A stretch of DNA of 64,000 nt from Komarekiella delphini-convector SJRDD-AB1. Lineage in GTDB: Bacteria > Cyanobacteriota > Cyanobacteriia > Cyanobacteriales > Nostocaceae. Numbering within the stretch: the stretch's first letter is position 1; the number at the start of each line of letters is the position of its first letter. Shown here piece by piece: positions 27,054 through 36,392 of the stretch. The notes under the pieces are model-generated. The model saw only the letters and a list, made by a program, of their open reading frames with translations. It searched no databases and was not told the DNA's origin. A program made the translations under genes and the position numbers. The stretch is from positions 53,647-117,646 of the forward strand of contig NZ_VJXY01000025.1 of NCBI RefSeq assembly GCF_014831675.1, written 5' to 3'.

Positions 27054-27317
27054 CTAGCGGCGTTCCTCAACAATTGTTTCAGAGATGGGCTTTCCCCGTA
27101 CCTGAACAAGTTTATGCTGAGTTGTCTGCACATAAGAAGGATGCTTGATTTGTCTTATCAAGCCAGAATTTAACAAGGCTTGATAAAATGTTGTCTGATT
27201 AGCAGTTTCTTGCTTGACAGCAAGATGCTTGTCAATAGCCTGATTGAGTTGCTGTAGCTCCTCTAATTCAAGCTCCTGAAGTTGATTAAGTATTTTCTGA
27301 AGAATTGCCTGTGCCAT
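27054..27317 (-). CDS. Probable antitoxin partner of the PIN toxin
   Basis: This 87-residue protein has a helical, Leu/Gln/Glu-rich N-terminus (MAQAILQKILNQLQELELEE, VLQQLNQAIDKHL-like) and a C-terminal segment with KPISETIVEERR. It directly precedes the PIN toxin gene with zero spacing, the usual antitoxin-toxin order. The sequence is not a standard RHH or AbrB antitoxin that I can name, so the role rests on context. Confidence 0.6.
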   Translation of the reverse strand: MAQAILQKILNQLQELELEELQQLNQAIDKHLAVKQETANQTTFYQALLNSGLIRQIKHPSYVQTTQHKLVQVRGKPISETIVEERR

Positions 27318-27464
27318 GAGTTGCCATTTCCTTAAATACTCAGCCTATTCATCATTCTATTGATTGCTGTTACCTGTGCTCCTCCAAGTTACACCCTTTA
27401 ACTCAACAGAAAATAATTTACGACTAAACCTGTCAAACTTAAAAGATTTAATTCCCAGTGCTAA

Positions 27465-27541
27465 TGCCAATTTAAAAAAAGAATGTGACAGATAGACCAT
27501 GTAAAACAGAGACGTTGCAATGCAACGTCTCTGTTTTACTA
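27465..27541. repeat. Palindromic element, second copy of the 24517 family
   Basis: The perfect palindrome at 27501-27539 has 19-base arms (GTAAAACAGAGACGTTGCA and complement) around a single A. The left part (ATGCCAATT, then GTGACAGATAGACCATG) matches the left part of the element at 24517. It lies just past the stop of the leftward PEP-CTERM gene (27549) and could also end that transcript. Confidence 0.8.
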
Positions 27542-27548
27542 AGTTTTT

Positions 27549-29228
27549 CTATCGTGTTCGCTTAAATTTCAGTATTCCCATTGAAGCAACTGCTACTAAG
27601 CCCAGAATAGCTCCAGGTTCGGGAACCGATTTGACATCATCAGGAACATTAATTGAAAAGAGCGTTGTTGTTCCACTCACTTCATTGGCTGTTACTAGCA
27701 AAGGCTGACCATTGGGGCTATCTGCGGCAGAGATCAAAAGCAGACCTTCCGGGCCTAAATCTTTGATCGCCGGGTTAGTTGTCCCATCTGGCAAAGTTGG
27801 TTCAGCCGTGAAGTCACGATTGTTTACGTAGTCGATGAAAACAGGGTTTTGTGGATCGGTAATATCGTATGCCATCACGCCACCGATGCGCTCCAGTCCG
27901 ATGAAAGCATAAAAGCGATCATTAATTTTGGCAATCTTTACATCCTCTGGTTCCGGCCCCTTGTCATCGCTGCGGGTATCGAAGCTGTTTTCATTATTGT
28001 TAGAGTTGAAGAAATCGGGTAAGCGTTGAGCAGTAATTTGCTCAAAGTCGTCGCCACTGTCGTAGACTGGCTTGAGTGAGCTGGTAGCCTCATCCCACTC
28101 CCAAATCGTGAAGGAGCGAGCTCCAAATGCATAGATTTGCTCAAATAGACCATCGCCATTCAAGTCGCCTAGAGTATTGGTTACTGTCAAGCGACCCAAA
28201 TTCTCTGGCTGTTTTAGCTCATCGGCATTGGCGAACACATCGGGGTTGAGTTGATACCGGGCATTACCTAATCGTAATTCTTCGCTAAAACCGTCATAAT
28301 CGCGGGCATCCCCTTCGTTGGCTGTGACAATGTAAGTCTTACCATTAACGGTGTAAGAGGTAATCCCATCTGGTTGGTACATACCTAGAACAGGTCTATT
28401 GGTAATGTTAATAGCGTCATCGCGATCGCTAGTATCAATTTCATTCCCTGGCAGGTTATGATCTTTAAATCCCAAAGGAATAATGTTGGTAAATGTATTA
28501 TTAATTAAGTCAAGCGTTGCGATCGCATTGTTTTCCTGCAACGCCACCCAAGCCTTAGTAGAATCTTGAGAAACGGTGATGTATTCTGGTTCTACATCTT
28601 GTGCAACTGTGGCATTAGGGCCAAAAATCCGTACCCCCTTACCCCGTAACTGATCAATCTGGCTGTTGAACTAGTTAAAGCCGGCGTTGATTACGCTAAA
28701 GTCCGCTAAGTTGATGATGCTAACTGAGCCTTCGGGATCAATAGTATAATCATCACTTGGTTGAGCCTCATTCGCTACCAGTACGCGAGTGCCATCTGGT
28801 GTAAAGGTCAGCATATCAGGCAGGACTCCAACATTAACGGAGTTAACTAAATCACCATTAGCGTTAAAAAATACAGCCTTGCCCAAATCTAACGGGTCAA
28901 CTGCTTCAACCGCTGCTGCAAGCAGGCCATTTTTAAAGGCGACGCTGTTAGCTGCATTGCCGAAGGGTGTGATATCAATGTTAAATAGCAACGATGGCTG
29001 AGTCGGATCGCTAATGCCTATTACATCAATAGTCCTGGTTTCCCCATTGACGACAAACAGCCGTTGAGTAACCGGGTCATAAGTCGGGATTTCAGCACCC
29101 CCAACATCGAAAAGACCCGTGTTATAAGTGCCGATAGGTTTGAGCAGCATTGCCTCTGCTGGAGCCGCCATTACTCCCAACACAAGGGCGGATGGAGCTA
29201 TGAAGGCGATAAGCTTGTGGATGGTCAT
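27549..29228 (-). pseudogene. PEP-CTERM 'choice-of-anchor I' family protein, interrupted by an in-frame TAG
   Basis: One frame runs from ATG 29228 to the stop at 27549, broken only by TAG at 28671-28673. The first 185 residues give a signal peptide (LIAFIAPSALVLGVMAAPAEA) and beta-propeller-like repeats ending LADFSVINAGFN. After the TAG the same frame continues FNSQIDQLRGKGVRIFGPN and EPEYITVSQDSTKAWVALQE, then metal/alkaline-phosphatase-like repeats (QPDGITSYTVNGKTYIVTAN), and ends in a PEP-CTERM sorting signal (VPEPGAILGLVAVASMGILK, then basic residues). It would be an exported surface protein. The break is a single nonsense codon, so loss may be recent; sequencing error or readthrough are alternatives. 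Confidence 0.85.
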
Positions 29229-29733
29229 GATCTCAATAAATGATTAGACGCAAGAATTTCCTGTGATGCAACCCTTTTGAGTTTTTACGTCACTTTGCCG
29301 AATAGATTAAATCTGTCGGAAGTTATCACGCAGGGTAGGATGAACCAACATCTACAGGTACATCCGCAAACTATCGGTTATAGGTTAAGTAAATTGATAC
29401 TTTAGGTTAACTATAGGTAAAAAGACAGTATTTTCACGTATTCTTCACTTAGGGAAGATTACACTTTATCTCAAATTTTTACTCTCAATACACTAGTTAG
29501 TCAGTGGAAGCGCATGTATAGCAATCGAAGTATAGATTAGGACAATATTGATTACTCAAAGCCTTGAATTACCTGGATTTCTACTCAGCACGGGCTAAAC
29601 CATAGCTATCCGCTAACAGCACTCACAACTCAGCACTTTGTTATATCGACGTTGCAACTTGTTGCCAAAATAACTTTCCACTATAGGTCGTCAATGGGAT
29701 GATAGAGTAACCAGAGAAAAAGGTGAACAATTG
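29229..29733. other. Spacer with a 35-bp dispersed repeat
   Basis: The spacer separates the exported-protein gene (leftward) from patD (leftward). It contains an exact 35-bp repeat (29583-29617). The promoter of the exported-protein gene is expected at about 29240-29330. No gene is visible. Confidence 0.5.
29583..29617 (-). repeat. 35-bp dispersed repeat, copy 2
   Basis: It is the exact reverse complement of 6258-6292 (ACTCAGCACGGGCTAAACC...). No other copy was noticed in the window. Confidence 0.85.
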
Positions 29734-30087
29734 TTATTTTTCTCCCTCCGCTTGTTGTTGCATAATGGCATTACAGTATTGAATCAGAGTTGTCAAGCGA
29801 TCGCTAATAGTCTGAAGTCTCGCTTGTGCAGTAGATGCCTGTCGCGCTCCTTGGAAAAACATCACATCTATTTCCAACAGGCGCAATTGCTTGCTGATTT
29901 CCGTTCGATAAGACTGTACCCGCGAATCTTCATTAGTCAAAGGTACAATTTCCTGCCTAAACAACTGCTGTACCGAGGTCAAACGCTGCCTCAGCGCAGA
30001 TGCATCCAGTCCAGTTGTGGTAGCATCAGCACGTAACAGCTCTAGCAATGTTGCTAGTGCCTGATATTTCTCAAGATTTAAAGACAT
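29734..30087 (-). CDS. patD: PatD-like heterocyst frequency control protein
   Basis: This 117-residue, all-helical protein carries the block I associate with PatD: SRVQSYRTEISKQLRLLEID, then VMFFQGARQASTAQARL and DRLTTLIQYCNAIM. PatD was described in Anabaena as an FtsZ-binding protein that affects how often heterocysts form. The assignment is from memory of the family. It starts at ATG 30087, divergent from rsh. Confidence 0.7.
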   Translation of the reverse strand: MSLNLEKYQALATLLELLRADATTTGLDASALRQRLTSVQQLFRQEIVPLTNEDSRVQSYRTEISKQLRLLEIDVMFFQGARQASTAQARLQTISDRLTTLIQYCNAIMQQQAEGEK

Positions 30088-30166
30088 CCAGTGCTAGTTA
30101 AGATAGTATTAATGTCAAGTAATTTTTCTTCTACAATAAACTTTTCTAAGCTACTATCAGCATCAA

Positions 30167-30192
30167 AAGCCTCAAATCGTTATTTGAGGCTT
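30167..30192. other. Perfect hairpin between patD and rsh
   Basis: AAGCCTCAAAT pairs with ATTTGAGGCTT around a 4-base loop. It lies in the shared upstream region of two divergent genes, so it is not an obvious terminator for either; it may be a leader structure or the end of a small transcript. Confidence 0.5.
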
Positions 30193-30381
30193 GTTTGCCA
30201 TCAATGGATTTTCAAGTTTATGATCCTTTAAACTCGCGCTTGATGATTGCTATCAGCAATTGAATAATCGTCCTTACACTACTTTTTCTACCCATCTCTG
30301 GGCAACAGCATCTTCTAAGTGCGATGCTGCCAGTTTTGTCTATCACTCGCTTATCTACCGATCACCTTTAGTCCCAATTGT

Positions 30382-32652
30382 ATGAGCAGCATAGCGATAA
30401 ATTCCTCAATTGATCTTACCCTTCCAGACTGGTTACAGAAATGCTTGAAGGGTGCATCAGCAACTAGCAGCGAAGCAGAAGATGACCGAAGGCATAGTGA
30501 TACGGTTTTGATTGCTAGTGCATTTGAATTTGCTTATCAACTTCATCAAGGTCAATACCGCAAATCTGGAGAACCATACATTGCTCATCCGGTTGCTGTA
30601 GCTGGATCGCTGCGTGACTTGGGAGGCAGTCCTGCTATGATAGCAGCTGGTTTTCTCCATGATGTAGTTGAAGATACAGATGTCACAATTGAAGAAATAG
30701 AAGAACGCTTTGGGCCAGAAGTACGGCAATTGGTCGAAGGTGTCACCAAGCTTTCTAAAATCAATTTTAAAAGCAAAACTGAAAGCCAAGCCGAAAACTT
30801 CCGACGGATGTTTTTGGCAATGGCGCAAGATATCCGAGTAATTGTGGTGAAATTGGCAGATCGTTTGCATAATATGCGAACTTTACAATATATGCCAGAA
30901 GCTAGCCGCCGCCGTAGCGCTCAAGAAACACGAGATATCTTTGCACCCTTAGCCAATCGCTTGGGGATCTGGCGGATTAAATGGGAACTGGAAGATTTGG
31001 CTTTTAAATACCTGGAACCGGACGCTTTTCGCGAAATTCAGCAGCATGTTTCCGAAAAAAGGACAGCGCGGGAAGAGAAATTAGCTAAAGCAACGGATAT
31101 TTTGCGGGAGCGTTTGCAGCAAGCCGGAATTCGCTGTCAGGATATCAGTGGGCGTCCTAAGCACCTGTATGGTATTTACCAAAAAATGCAGCGGCAGCAA
31201 AAAGAATTTCACGAAATTTACGATTTGGCAGCGCTGCGAATTATTGTCCAAACCAATGAGGAATGCTATCGTGCTTTGGCAGTAGTTCACGATGCCTTTC
31301 GCCCAATTCCCGGTAGATTTAAGGACTACATTGGACTGCCTAAACCCAATCGCTACCAGTCGTTGCATACTGGAGTAATTGGTTTGACTGGTCGTCCTTT
31401 GGAGGTACAAATTCGCACCATAGAAATGCATCATATCGCCGAGTACGGGATTGCTGCTCATTGGAAGTACAAAGAAACAGGCGGTTCTAACAATAGCCAT
31501 TTGACGGCGACAGATGAGAAGTTTACTTGGTTGAGACAGCTATTGGAATGGCAAAGTGATCTCAAGGACGCACAAGAATATCTCGATAGTGTCAAAGACA
31601 ATCTATTTGAAGATGATGTTTATGTCTTCACCCCTAAGGGGGATGTTGTTCCTTTAAGTCCTGGATCTACCAGTGTAGATTTTGCTTATCGCATTCATAC
31701 AGAAGTAGGAAACCACTGTGCAGGGGTGCGAGTAAATGGGCGCATGGTACCTTTGTCAACACGGCTGCATAATGGCGATATCGTGGAGATTATGACTCAG
31801 AAGAACAGTCATCCGAGTTTGGATTGGTTGAACTTTGTCAGAACCTCAGCGGCGAAGTATCGGATTAAACAATGGTACAAGCGATCGCGTCGAGAAGAGA
31901 ATGTAGCTCGTGGGCGGGAATTGTTAGAAAAAGAACTTGGTAAAACTGGTTTTGATAGCCTGCTCAAGTCAGCAGCAATGGAAAGTGTCGCAGAAAAGTG
32001 TAACTATCACAGTGTGGAAGATTTACTTGCAGGCTTAGGTTACGGTGAAGTCACACTAAACCTAGTGCTAAATCGTTGGCGCGAAGTAGTCAAAACGCAA
32101 CAACCAGTTACCATTGCACCCCCATTTATCCCTAAAGAGCCAACTACAGCAAAAGCTTTGCGGGATGCGCCTACAACTACCTCCCGCTCCACTGATTCAC
32201 CAATTGTTGGAGTAGAAGGGTTAGTTTATCATCTAGCTGGGTGTTGTACCCCAATTCCTGGCGAACCAATTATCGGTGTAGTCACACGAGGTAGAGGAAT
32301 TTCGATTCATCGCCAAGGATGTCATAATCTGGAAAATGTTGAGTATGAGCGCCTAGTACCAGTCAGGTGGAACTCAACGGCTGAAAATAGCGGTCGTCCG
32401 CACACTTACCCAGTAGATATTCAAATTGAAGCACTCGATCGCGTAGGGGTGTTAAAGGATATTTTGTCCCGGTTGAGTGACCAAGGGATCAATGTACGTC
32501 ATGCTCAGGTAAAAACCGCTATTGGTCAACCAGCATTAATGGACTTGGGTATAGATATCCGCGATCGCTCTCAATTAGAGCAAGTATTTACCCAAATCAA
32601 AAAAATGAGCGACATTCTGAATATACGTCGAATTGGTCAAATTGACGAGTAG
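30382..32652 (+). CDS. rsh: Bifunctional (p)ppGpp synthetase/hydrolase (RelA/SpoT)
   Basis: This 756-residue RSH protein makes and degrades (p)ppGpp. The HD hydrolase domain has HDVVEDTDVTIEEIEERFG (HDxxED) and VKLADRLHNMRTLQYM; the synthetase has GRFKDYIGLPKPNRYQSLHT; then come a TGS domain (DVYVFTPKGDVVPLSPGSTS), a zinc-finger/CC region (GCCTPIPGEPIIGVVTRGRG) and a C-terminal ACT domain (IEALDRVGVLKDILSRLSDQ). I use ATG 30382 (MSSIAINSSID), not the longer frame to 30319. Its stop is directly followed by a 171-bp repeat. Confidence 0.93.
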   Translation: MSSIAINSSIDLTLPDWLQKCLKGASATSSEAEDDRRHSDTVLIASAFEFAYQLHQGQYRKSGEPYIAHPVAVAGSLRDLGGSPAMIAAGFLHDVVEDTDVTIEEIEERFGPEVRQLVEGVTKLSKINFKSKTESQAENFRRMFLAMAQDIRVIVVKLADRLHNMRTLQYMPEASRRRSAQETRDIFAPLANRLGIWRIKWELEDLAFKYLEPDAFREIQQHVSEKRTAREEKLAKATDILRERLQQAGIRCQDISGRPKHLYGIYQKMQRQQKEFHEIYDLAALRIIVQTNEECYRALAVVHDAFRPIPGRFKDYIGLPKPNRYQSLHTGVIGLTGRPLEVQIRTIEMHHIAEYGIAAHWKYKETGGSNNSHLTATDEKFTWLRQLLEWQSDLKDAQEYLDSVKDNLFEDDVYVFTPKGDVVPLSPGSTSVDFAYRIHTEVGNHCAGVRVNGRMVPLSTRLHNGDIVEIMTQKNSHPSLDWLNFVRTSAAKYRIKQWYKRSRREENVARGRELLEKELGKTGFDSLLKSAAMESVAEKCNYHSVEDLLAGLGYGEVTLNLVLNRWREVVKTQQPVTIAPPFIPKEPTTAKALRDAPTTTSRSTDSPIVGVEGLVYHLAGCCTPIPGEPIIGVVTRGRGISIHRQGCHNLENVEYERLVPVRWNSTAENSGRPHTYPVDIQIEALDRVGVLKDILSRLSDQGINVRHAQVKTAIGQPALMDLGIDIRDRSQLEQVFTQIKKMSDILNIRRIGQIDE

Positions 32653-32654
32653 AA

Positions 32655-32825
32655 AACAGTAAACAGTTAACGGTAAACAGTAAACATAATTGGGTTTAGG
32701 GGAAACCATTAAGGGGGCGAGTACTGACAACTGAAAATTAATAACCCAAAGTCGATTAGTCGCAGGCGCTATCTTGCGGGTTTAAATCCCCCAACTGTTT
32801 ACTGTTTACTGTTCACTGTTTACTG
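32655..32825. repeat. 171-bp element with inverted heptamer arrays, copy 2
   Basis: It matches 21562-21732 along its whole length: AACAGTAAACAGTTAACGG at the left, AATTGGGTTTAGGGGAAACC in the middle, AACTGTTTACTGTTTACTG at the right. It starts two bases after the rsh stop codon, so it becomes the 3' untranslated region of rsh. Confidence 0.85.
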
Positions 32826-32846
32826 AATGAAAAAGGTCAACTTAAC

Positions 32847-33215
32847 ATGGACACGGCAGAATTGAAGCGGCGTTATGCCGCAGGGGAAAGATATTTCCCA
32901 GCAGCTATTTTAATTGGAGTCAGGTTAATTGGAGCTTATCTGCCGGGAATCAACTTATGGGGAGCAGATTTGAGTGGAGCTAACCTAGCTAAAGCCAAAC
33001 TTTGGGGAGCAGATTTGAGTAGAGCTAACTTAGCTAAAGCAAATTTGACCAGAGCTAATTTAAGCGGTGTCAAATTGAACGAAGCAAATCTTCGGGGAGC
33101 CAAACTAAATTATGCCAAGTTGTATGGAGCAGATCTTAGTGGAGCTTGCTATGACGAAAGTACCAGGTTTTCTAGAGGTTTTGACCCCGTCAGTAGAAAT
33201 ATGAAGAAGTTTTGA
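32847..33215 (+). CDS. Pentapeptide repeat protein
   Basis: This 122-residue protein consists mostly of about twelve A(D/N)LSG-type pentapeptides (LWGADLSGANLAKAKLWGAD...), which fold into a right-handed quadrilateral beta-helix. Its short N-terminus (MDTAELKRRYAAGERYFPAA) is a common leader of cyanobacterial pentapeptide proteins. The function of such proteins is generally unknown. Confidence 0.85.
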   Translation: MDTAELKRRYAAGERYFPAAILIGVRLIGAYLPGINLWGADLSGANLAKAKLWGADLSRANLAKANLTRANLSGVKLNEANLRGAKLNYAKLYGADLSGACYDESTRFSRGFDPVSRNMKKF

Positions 33216-33308
33216 TGTTCTCACAGTTTGAAGGCGTGAGATTTGGAATTTCTTATCCTTAATAAGCAACTCTCAGTAACGCTACTAGCCTTTTAGCGTC
33301 AAGACCTA

Positions 33309-33337
33309 TTGACATATCGTAACAATATTGTTATGTT
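33309..33337 (+). promoter_or_regulatory. Sigma70-type promoter with palindromic operator
   Basis: TTGACA (33309-33314) is followed by a 17-base spacer and TATGTT (33332-33337). A perfect 14-bp palindrome, TAACAATATTGTTA, covers 33320-33333, overlapping the -10 box; a repressor binding there would block transcription. Confidence 0.55.
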
Positions 33338-33343
33338 TGATTA

Positions 33344-33506
33344 CATTAAAACAAAGTGTGTAACTAAATTGTCCGTACATAGCATCACCGAAATGTTTTA
33401 GTTTTCCGTGGGCGGTTAACTAACATTTATTAAATTCAGTATTTGTATCTTTAATTGTCATTCTGACTTCTCTCTCCTACCTCGGTTAGTTTCGCCGAGG
33501 TTTTTT
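33344..33506 (+). ncRNA. Candidate small RNA of about 160 bases
   Basis: The predicted start is about seven bases after the -10 box (33337) and the end is the terminator at 33506. The only internal frame from an ATG is 22 codons without a ribosome binding site, so a non-coding product is more likely. I do not recognise the family. Confidence 0.4.
33480..33506 (+). terminator. Intrinsic terminator
   Basis: CCTCGG and CCGAGG form a 6-bp GC-rich stem around a 9-base loop, followed by TTTTTT at 33501-33506 and more T/A. It is 265 bases past the pentapeptide gene. Confidence 0.8.
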
Positions 33507-33749
33507 ATTTTAGATTCCTAGGAAGGAAATTTTGCAGTCTCCATCTCAACATCCAATACTTTCCCTTATAAGTACTCTGAATCTCCTTTGTGGACTGGGA
33601 AAAGGGTAAAGGGTAAGGGGTAAATTTCAGCCTTTCCTTTTTCCCCTTTCCCCCTTAACCAAAAGGTATTACATCAACATCCTATTCCTCAGATATATAA
33701 AACTTTGTATGCTGAGTTTAATGGGTCTCAATAGTTCTGTTAAAAACTG

Positions 33750-36086
33750 GTGCAAGAAGATTTTAGGCTAATTGTTGATTTAGTTTTGGTTCTCGCCGTT
33801 GCAGCTTGTGGCGGACTGTTAGCGGCGCTGTTACGACAACCCGTGTTACTGGGATATCTCATTGGCGGGATGATTGTAGGGCCAGCCGGACTGGGGCTGA
33901 TTAAAGAAGTTATTCAAGTTGAAACTCTGGCACAGTTCGGCGTTGCCTTTTTGTTATTTGCTTTGGGAGTGGAATTTTCTTTTGCAGAACTCAAGAAGGT
34001 AAAAGCGATCGCTCTTGGAGGCGGAGGACTTCAGATTGCGCTGACGATTTTGATCACGGTTTTGGTATGTGGGGTAACAGGAGCCTGGGGAACCTTACCT
34101 GCTAAGGGTATGTTCTTGGGATCAATTCTGTCTTTATCTTCCACAGCGGTTGTTCTCAAGTGCTTGATGGAGCGCAATGAAACAGAAACGCCCCACGGGC
34201 AAGTAATGTTAGGGATTTTGGTCGTGCAGGACTTGGCCTTGGGACTGATGCTAGCCGTGTTACCAGCCCTCAACCAACCAGCAGAAACTATTGGCATCGC
34301 CGTGTTAACAGCGCTGCTGCGGATTGGTTTATTTGCAGCTGGCGCAGTGGCGGCGGGAATTTGGCTAATCCCCCCTTTGTTGCGAATGCTAGCCCGCACC
34401 GAAAGCCGAGAGCTTTTTTTGTTAGGCGTAGTTGCCTTATGTTTGGGCATTGCGCTGTTAACAGAGTATTTGGGACTATCTATTGAGATGGGGGCATTTG
34501 TCGCCGGTTTAATGATTTCCGAGGTGGAGTATGCTGACCAAACCCTAACTTATGTAGAGCCGCTGCGAGATATTTTTGCCAGTTTATTTTTTGCCGCCAT
34601 TGGGATGTTAATTGACCCAGTGTTTTTGTGGAACAACCTAGAATTGATTTTGGGGCTGGTAGCACTAGTTTTTGTGGGTAAGTTTTTGATTATCACACCC
34701 CTAGTGAAGTTGTTCCGCTACCCATTGAAAACAGCTTTAATTGCTGGGTTAGGATTGGCTCAAATTGGAGAATTTTCCTTTGTTCTTGCTAGTGAAGGGC
34801 AAGCATTGGGGTTGGTATCTCGACAGATATATTTACTGATTTTGGGAACCACAGCAGTCACACTTGTACTTACACCTTTTGTGCTGCGGTTAGTACCATT
34901 TTTATTTAACTTTGCCGAATCAATGCCTTGGCTGAAACCGTATTTAGAAGAAGATCAGCCACGCGATGTATCAGAAGAACTACCCTTAAAAGACCATGTA
35001 GTAGTTTGCGGCTATGGGCGAGTCGGTAGGAATTTAGTCAAGTTGTTGCAGCAACACAACTTACCTATAGTTGTCATCGACCAATCAGAAAGTAGAATTC
35101 AGCAGTTACGTGATGCCGGAGTGTCTTATGTATATGGTAATTGCGTCAGTTTACACGTTCTGGAAACCGCTGGAGTCAACCATGCTAAAGGAATGGCGAT
35201 CGCACTCCCTGACCCCATGAGTAGCCGTCTTTGCCTAAAACGCGCTTTAGAATTGTGCCCAGAACTAGATTTGGTTGTCCGCGCCACCCAAGATAAAAAT
35301 ATTGAAGTGCTTTACCAATTGGGAGCCAGGGAAGTTGTGCAACCAGAGTTTGAGGCCAGCTTAGAAATGGCAACCCATTTATTAACTGGCTTAGGCTTGT
35401 CACCCGATGTCTTGCAGCGGGAAATGCAGCAAATCCGCAACGATCATTATTTACAATTGCGCCCAGAGCGTTCTGCATCAGAAGTTTCCTACGATTTGCA
35501 GCAAGCAACTCGCGATTTAAATCGGCGCTGGTATCCCCTACCATCTGATTCGCCCTTAATTGGTATGAGCTTGGAAGAAGCAGATATGCGTTACCTAACA
35601 GGAGCGAGTTTAATGGCAATTCGCCGCGCTGACGGGAATGAAATAGATTATCCCAATGAGCAAACTAGATTAGAAGAAGGCGATCGCCTCCTGGTAGTGG
35701 GTGCAAATGAAGAACTGGCAGCTTTGGCAGAATTAGCTAAAGGACAGGTGGCTGTTCCCGGTGAAAATAGTGCTTGTCAGTGGATAACAATCAACGCTGA
35801 TTCTCCAGTTTTGGGTAAAACCCTTGTAGATTTAGATATCCAACAGTCATCTGGGGGACAAGTGCAAGCCATCCGGCGAGATGGTAAGTTTATCCGCTCT
35901 CCTGATGGCAGTATAGATTTACGCTTGGGTGATCAAGTACTATTGTGCGGTAGTTTGCCCAGTCTCAATCAACTACAACCGTTGTTTGTCCCAAGTAGTC
36001 CAATGTCGCTATCTATCCCAGTAGTGAAAGCTAGTGAGGCAGAAACGCTTAAAGAGTTTCTACCTTTGGATAATTTACGGGAGTAG
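33750..36086 (+). CDS. KefB-type cation:proton antiporter with TrkA_N and TrkA_C domains
   Basis: This 778-residue protein has a CPA2 antiporter membrane domain of about 12 helices (1-390; GYLIGGMIVGPAGLGLI, LLFALGVEFSF, LSLSSTAVVLK, ALGLVSRQIYLLILG), a TrkA-N nucleotide-binding domain (about 410-530; DHVVVCGYGRVGRNLVKLL) and two TrkA-C (RCK-C) modules (SPLIGMSLEEADMRYLTG; DSPVLGKTLVDLDIQQSSG). It probably exchanges K+ or Na+ for protons. The start is GTG 33750 (VQEDFRLI). Confidence 0.88.
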   Translation: MQEDFRLIVDLVLVLAVAACGGLLAALLRQPVLLGYLIGGMIVGPAGLGLIKEVIQVETLAQFGVAFLLFALGVEFSFAELKKVKAIALGGGGLQIALTILITVLVCGVTGAWGTLPAKGMFLGSILSLSSTAVVLKCLMERNETETPHGQVMLGILVVQDLALGLMLAVLPALNQPAETIGIAVLTALLRIGLFAAGAVAAGIWLIPPLLRMLARTESRELFLLGVVALCLGIALLTEYLGLSIEMGAFVAGLMISEVEYADQTLTYVEPLRDIFASLFFAAIGMLIDPVFLWNNLELILGLVALVFVGKFLIITPLVKLFRYPLKTALIAGLGLAQIGEFSFVLASEGQALGLVSRQIYLLILGTTAVTLVLTPFVLRLVPFLFNFAESMPWLKPYLEEDQPRDVSEELPLKDHVVVCGYGRVGRNLVKLLQQHNLPIVVIDQSESRIQQLRDAGVSYVYGNCVSLHVLETAGVNHAKGMAIALPDPMSSRLCLKRALELCPELDLVVRATQDKNIEVLYQLGAREVVQPEFEASLEMATHLLTGLGLSPDVLQREMQQIRNDHYLQLRPERSASEVSYDLQQATRDLNRRWYPLPSDSPLIGMSLEEADMRYLTGASLMAIRRADGNEIDYPNEQTRLEEGDRLLVVGANEELAALAELAKGQVAVPGENSACQWITINADSPVLGKTLVDLDIQQSSGGQVQAIRRDGKFIRSPDGSIDLRLGDQVLLCGSLPSLNQLQPLFVPSSPMSLSIPVVKASEAETLKEFLPLDNLRE

Positions 36087-36140
36087 AGACGCGATTAATC
36101 ACGTCTGTACAAGGGTTATGATTTGACTTTGGACTTTTGA

Positions 36141-36359
36141 CTAATTCTTGGGCTTAATATAGGCGATCGCTTGCTTCCAAATAGTGGTTTGCTGACTGTT
36201 CTCATCTACAATACATACACAGTATGAGTCTTGCCATAAAACTCTACCTGTGAGCAAATCGCCTGTCACTAGTTTGAATTCCACCTGTGTTGTTTCTTTA
36301 ATCAGATGTTGCACTTGCCGAATGCTTGGCAGTGAGGTATCAAATTCAGTTGTCAGCAT
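36141..36359 (-). CDS. hfq: Hfq (cyanobacterial type)
   Basis: This 72-residue protein matches the divergent cyanobacterial Hfq: TEFDTSLPSIRQVQHLIKET, KLVTGDLLTGRVLWQDSYCV and TTIWKQAIAYIKPK. It forms the Sm-like hexamer; in cyanobacteria it is tied to type IV pilus function more than to sRNA pairing. I start at ATG 36359 (MLTTEF), which matches the family, rather than at 36380. Nine GGGGACT heptamers lie directly upstream (36393-36455). It is divergent from dapF. Confidence 0.9.
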   Translation of the reverse strand: MLTTEFDTSLPSIRQVQHLIKETTQVEFKLVTGDLLTGRVLWQDSYCVCIVDENSQQTTIWKQAIAYIKPKN

Positions 36360-36392
36360 TTTTGGTAATGATGTATGCAAAATTAAGGGAAT

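Larger units (their letters stand above)
33216..33749. other. Spacer containing a candidate small RNA
   Basis: It has no supported protein gene. A consensus promoter (33309-33337), a 14-bp palindrome and a terminator (33480-33506) outline a small transcription unit. The last part (33507-33749) is AT-rich with an A/G-rich low-complexity run and holds the antiporter's promoter region. Confidence 0.5.

Noticed and set aside
34031-34450. 139-residue frame on the minus strand in the antiporter gene
   Set aside because: It is the antisense shadow of the transmembrane region of the KefB-like gene.
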